A stretch of DNA of 64,000 nt. Origin: TMED14 sp038145075 (GTDB taxonomy: Bacteria; Bacteroidota; Bacteroidia; Flavobacteriales; Schleiferiaceae). A model generated the notes under the pieces. That model saw nothing but the letters and a program-made list of their open reading frames with translations, had not been told where the DNA came from and ran no database searches. Both the position numbers and the translations under genes were made by a program. The DNA is taken from the NCBI GenBank assembly GCA_038145075.1, contig JAYQOY010000002.1:1-64000 (forward strand), read 5' to 3'. Position 1 is the first letter of the stretch. Every line of letters starts with the position of its first letter. Below are positions 61,276-64,000 of the stretch, piece after piece.

Positions 61276-61297
61276 AAAGCTCCTGCCTCTAAAAGAC

Positions 61298-61327
61298 AAC
61301 GCCCCGCATCTGCGGGGCGTTTTTTTT
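61298..61327 (+). terminator. Intrinsic terminator after the Omp28-like gene
   Basis: AACGCCCCGCA / TGCGGGGCGTT perfect 11-bp stem with a 2-base loop and a run of T. The left side has few A, so it mainly serves the plus strand. Confidence 0.94.
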
Positions 61328-61353
61328 GCCTACATGCGGCCTCGCGGGAGTGC

Positions 61354-61845
61354 TCAGGAGGACGCGGGCCTAAGGTAGGTTAACCAACCCGGGTCGCTGC
61401 CTACGTAGGCGGCACAGGGCATGAAGCCCAACGAACGCAAAAGGCGCTGGGAATGGTGATTTTCGGGATGGTGCTGCGCATACAGCCCGCCGAGCTGCTG
61501 TGCATCCGCCCAGGCGAGAACGGCCATGCCGGCTTCAGTTCCATATCCCTGGTTCCAATGTTGATGGTGCCACCGAAGTCCAAAGTCGATGCCATGGGAC
61601 CCCTTTCGAAATCCGCACCACCCAAGGCATTCACCGTCGCTTCGGCGAAAGACCCACCAGCGGCCAAAGCCGTGCTGTTCAAAGTGGCGGTAGTTCTGCA
61701 CAAAGGCCTCTGCTTCCGCCACGTCCTTAAACGGCAAATCCCCGGTCCATTGAAGGACTCGGGGATCTGCGTTGAGGGTATGGAGGTATTCGCCGTCGCC
61801 GGCTTCCCAGGCTCTAAAAAGGAGTTCGGGGTGCTCCGGTTGCAT
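61354..61845 (-). CDS. GNAT-family N-acetyltransferase (RimJ/RimL type)
   Basis: 163 residues. LLFRAWEAGDGEYLHTLNAD at the start, ECLGWCGFRKGSHGIDFGL, then HQHWNQGYGTEAGMAVLAWA (acetyl-CoA loop Q/RxxGxG/A-like) and HPENHHSQRLLRSLGF. The substrate is unknown. Its start overlaps the yidC stop by one base (TAATG). Confidence 0.87.
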   Translation of the reverse strand: MQPEHPELLFRAWEAGDGEYLHTLNADPRVLQWTGDLPFKDVAEAEAFVQNYRHFEQHGFGRWWVFRRSDGECLGWCGFRKGSHGIDFGLRWHHQHWNQGYGTEAGMAVLAWADAQQLGGLYAQHHPENHHSQRLLRSLGFMPCAAYVGSDPGWLTYLRPASS

Positions 61846-63593
61846 TATTTGTCCATGCGGCGCATGCGGCGGTTGCCCGCTTCTTTTTGGGCTTCCATCA
61901 TGTCGTTCATGCGCTTTTGAAACTTGGAGGTCTTGCCACTCGCTTTGTTAGCCATGAGCTGAGCGTGGATGGCTTCCTCGTCGATGAAGAACTTTCGGAT
62001 CACCCATTGCTGGCCAAAGATCAAAATGTTACTCACGAAGTAATAGAAGGACAGACCCGATGCGTAGTTGTTGAACCACACCAAAAGCATTACCGGCATC
62101 AGGTACTGAATGATGAGCATTTGCTGCTGCATCATGCTGTTGCCCGACTGCGGCGTCATGGAGTTGTTGAACTTGGTGTATAAATAGGTCGAGATGGCCA
62201 TGAGGATGGTGAATAAGCTCACGTGATCGCCGTAGAAGGGGATGCTGAACCACTGCCCAAATTCAAAGACCGAATCGTAGGCCGACAAATCGTCCGCCCA
62301 TAGGAAAGATTGCTGGCGCAGTTCGATGCTCGCTGGGAAGAAGCGGAACATAGCGATGAGGATGGGGAACTGAAGCAACTGAGGAATACAGCCTCCCAAG
62401 GGGTTTACACCCGCCTTTTGGTAGAGGGCCATGACTTCTTGCTGCTTCTTCACCGCGTCACCGTCTTTGTGGCGCTCGTTGATTTCGTCGAGCTCCGGCT
62501 TAAGGACCCGCATCTTCGCCATGCTCTTGTACGAGGAGAAGGTCAAGGGGCTCAAAACGAGCTTGATAATCAGGGCCATCAAGAAAATGATGAAACCGTA
62601 GTTCCAGCCAAAATCGTCAAAGAAGTTGAACATGGGAATGACCGCTCCTTTTGAAATCCAGCCAAAGATGCCCCAGCCGAAGGGGATGATCTCGTCAAAA
62701 TGCTGATCATAGGCCTTCAGGATGTTGTATTGGTTGGGACCGTGGTACCACAAGCCCGTGGCATGTACCCCACCGTTGCTGCCCGCCAAGGTGAGTTCGG
62801 AACGGAACAACCGGGTGTGGCCCGTATCGCTCACTTCGGGCGTCTTCGTCACCAGATGTGCGGTCGTGAACGGCGTCTCCGTAGAAAAAATGCTGGCGAA
62901 ATACTGCTGCTTGTGCGCTACCCAGCCTATGTTGCTGACGGTTTCGTCGTCGTCGCGGCCGTCGCTCAGGTAATCGTCTGATTCATCTGCGGCATCCCAG
63001 AAGTAGGTGGAAGTGTTCTGGGCTTCGTTCTCTAAGCTCTTCTCGTTCCGAATTCCATCCTGCTTCCAGTCCAAGGTCACATTGGCCGCTCCCTCTAAGT
63101 CCAGGGTCCAGGTCAAGCCATAGCCTTCCCCCAAGGTGTAGGTCCACGTGGTGGCGCCCGAGGTCATTGTGAGGCTTTGGCTTCCGTCCGTGCCACTCGC
63201 TAAGAGTCCGGTAAATACGCCTTCGTGTGCGCCCGCCATCGACTGTCGGCCGTTGACGAGGTAGAGGTCTTCGCCGTTGTAGCGCTTGTAGTCCTTGAGT
63301 TGGACCTGCTGGAGTTGCGCTCCAGCGGTCGTGAACGTGTACTTCACCACGTCGTTCTCCAGGACAAAGGTTTCAGGGGCAGGTGCGGTGCTGTCGACGA
63401 CCATCACCTCAGCGGGAACCGCATCCGAAATGGGCTGTGCCTCAGGAGTTTCTTCAACTACGGCAGCTGCGGCTTCCTGCTCGGGGGCATCGGGCTGAAG
63501 CTCGGAGGCCCAAAAGCTCATACCGAACAAAATGGCTGCAATCAGTACGAAGCCAATGATTTGATTGCGATCAATCGATTTTTCTTCCAACAT
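61845..63593 (-). CDS. yidC: Membrane protein insertase YidC
   Basis: 582 residues. N-terminal helix (QIIGFVLIAAILFGMSFWAS), a large periplasmic beta domain (about 60-350), then the five-helix insertase core (YGFIIFLMALIIKLVLSPLT, VNPLGGCIPQLLQFPILIAM, QQMLIIQYLMPVMLLVWFN) and a basic C-terminus (KRMNDMMEAQKEAGNRRMRR). Inserts inner-membrane proteins with or without Sec. One base after pyrG and overlapping the GNAT gene. Confidence 0.95.
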   Translation of the reverse strand: MLEEKSIDRNQIIGFVLIAAILFGMSFWASELQPDAPEQEAAAAVVEETPEAQPISDAVPAEVMVVDSTAPAPETFVLENDVVKYTFTTAGAQLQQVQLKDYKRYNGEDLYLVNGRQSMAGAHEGVFTGLLASGTDGSQSLTMTSGATTWTYTLGEGYGLTWTLDLEGAANVTLDWKQDGIRNEKSLENEAQNTSTYFWDAADESDDYLSDGRDDDETVSNIGWVAHKQQYFASIFSTETPFTTAHLVTKTPEVSDTGHTRLFRSELTLAGSNGGVHATGLWYHGPNQYNILKAYDQHFDEIIPFGWGIFGWISKGAVIPMFNFFDDFGWNYGFIIFLMALIIKLVLSPLTFSSYKSMAKMRVLKPELDEINERHKDGDAVKKQQEVMALYQKAGVNPLGGCIPQLLQFPILIAMFRFFPASIELRQQSFLWADDLSAYDSVFEFGQWFSIPFYGDHVSLFTILMAISTYLYTKFNNSMTPQSGNSMMQQQMLIIQYLMPVMLLVWFNNYASGLSFYYFVSNILIFGQQWVIRKFFIDEEAIHAQLMANKASGKTSKFQKRMNDMMEAQKEAGNRRMRRMDK

Positions 63594-63594
63594 A

Positions 63595-64000
63595 TCAGGA
63601 ATTCTTGTGGGTCATAGCCGCAGCTACAAAGGCCACGAACAAGGGGTGGGGATTGGCCACCGTGGATTTGTATTCGGGGTGGAATTGGACGCCCACAAAC
63701 CACGGGTGGTTCGGGATTTCCACAATTTCAACCAAACCCGTTTCGGGATTGGTACCGGCGGCTACCATGCCGGCAGCTTCCAGATCCGCCTGGTAGGCGT
63801 TGTTAAATTCAAAACGATGGCGGTGACGCTCCGAAATGGTGGCGCGTCCGTAGAGGCTTCGGCTAATCGTGCCCTCTTTTAAGGCACAATCGCAAGCGCC
63901 CAAACGCATGGTGCCGCCCATATCCGTCACTTTCTTCTGCTCATCCATGAGGTCAATGACCGCATGGGGTGTTTGGGGATTGACTTCGCTGGAATTGGCC
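63595..64000 (-). CDS. pyrG: CTP synthase, C-terminal part (runs off the window)
   Basis: The last ~134 residues. NSSEVNPQTPHAVIDLMDEQ, TMRLGACDCALKEG, RHRHRFEFNNAYQ and VGVQFHPEYKS match the glutamine amidotransferase domain of PyrG; the His and Glu of FHPE are two of the catalytic triad. Converts UTP to CTP. The pyrG-yidC order is conserved in Bacteroidota. The N-terminal synthetase domain lies beyond the window. Confidence 0.95.
   Translation of the reverse strand, partial: ANSSEVNPQTPHAVIDLMDEQKKVTDMGGTMRLGACDCALKEGTISRSLYGRATISERHRHRFEFNNAYQADLEAAGMVAAGTNPETGLVEIVEIPNHPWFVGVQFHPEYKSTVANPHPLFVAFVAAAMTHKNS

Overview
The window is a chromosomal segment of a Bacteroidota bacterium, most likely a Flavobacteriia/Flavobacteriales-type organism of fairly high GC for that group, probably a draft or metagenome assembly because it carries two N-gaps (12591-13341 and 33800-34292). 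Supporting signs are a fused SecDF, type III glutamine synthetase, a two-gene (split) transketolase, two secreted proteins with type IX secretion (T9SS)-type C-terminal domains, DUF3467 after rpoC, repeated TAnnTTTG -7 promoter boxes, and almost no Shine-Dalgarno sequences except a strong one before rpsU.

Layout. 1-7873: the end of an unrecognised gene, a T9SS-sorted LVIVD/choice-of-anchor-B protein, topoisomerase IV (parC, parE) and ychF. 7940-11154: an operon with transketolase N-half, a secreted VWA protein and transketolase C-half. 11185-14069: an ECF sigma factor, a membrane (anti-sigma-like) protein and a periplasmic ECF-sensor-like protein, then a gap, the end of a class III aminotransferase and a small membrane protein. 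14144-29037 (all minus): the transcription/translation block, read from high to low coordinate as rpsU, xerC, hpf, tRNA-Thr, tRNA-Tyr, tRNA-Gly, tRNA-Thr, tuf, tRNA-Trp, secE, nusG, rplK, rplA, rplJ, rplL, rpoB, rpoC, DUF3467.

29096-43980 (minus): a neurotransmitter:sodium symporter with a 45-residue small subunit and an HhH protein; a purM-prfA-pyrF-(SDR reductase) operon; a PorE-like OmpA protein with extra LysM repeats; glutamine synthetase III; and secDF-tatA. 44132-50076: a T9SS-sorted FG-GAP protein and a DCC-family protein (plus), convergent with mdh and downstream of gyrB (minus). 50225-58057: an outer-membrane barrel plus large TPR protein, divergent from ftsE, and a double-domain glycosyltransferase. 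58099-64000: queA, a secreted endonuclease/phosphatase-fold protein, an Omp28-like lipoprotein, and on the minus strand a GNAT acetyltransferase, yidC and the end of pyrG.

Most of the window is conserved housekeeping. I found no CRISPR array, insertion sequence, prophage, integron or recognisable defence island. The most interesting signals are regulatory or architectural: the isolated rpsU Shine-Dalgarno, promoter boxes only 4-5 nt from the start codons of purM and queA, an mdh terminator written inside its neighbour's coding sequence, a VWA protein lodged inside the transketolase operon, a fused pair of glycosyltransferases, a LysM-tailed PorE-like protein, and a tiny transporter subunit gene joined to its neighbours by start/stop overlaps. 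No intergenic stretch outside the N-gaps exceeds 300 bases.
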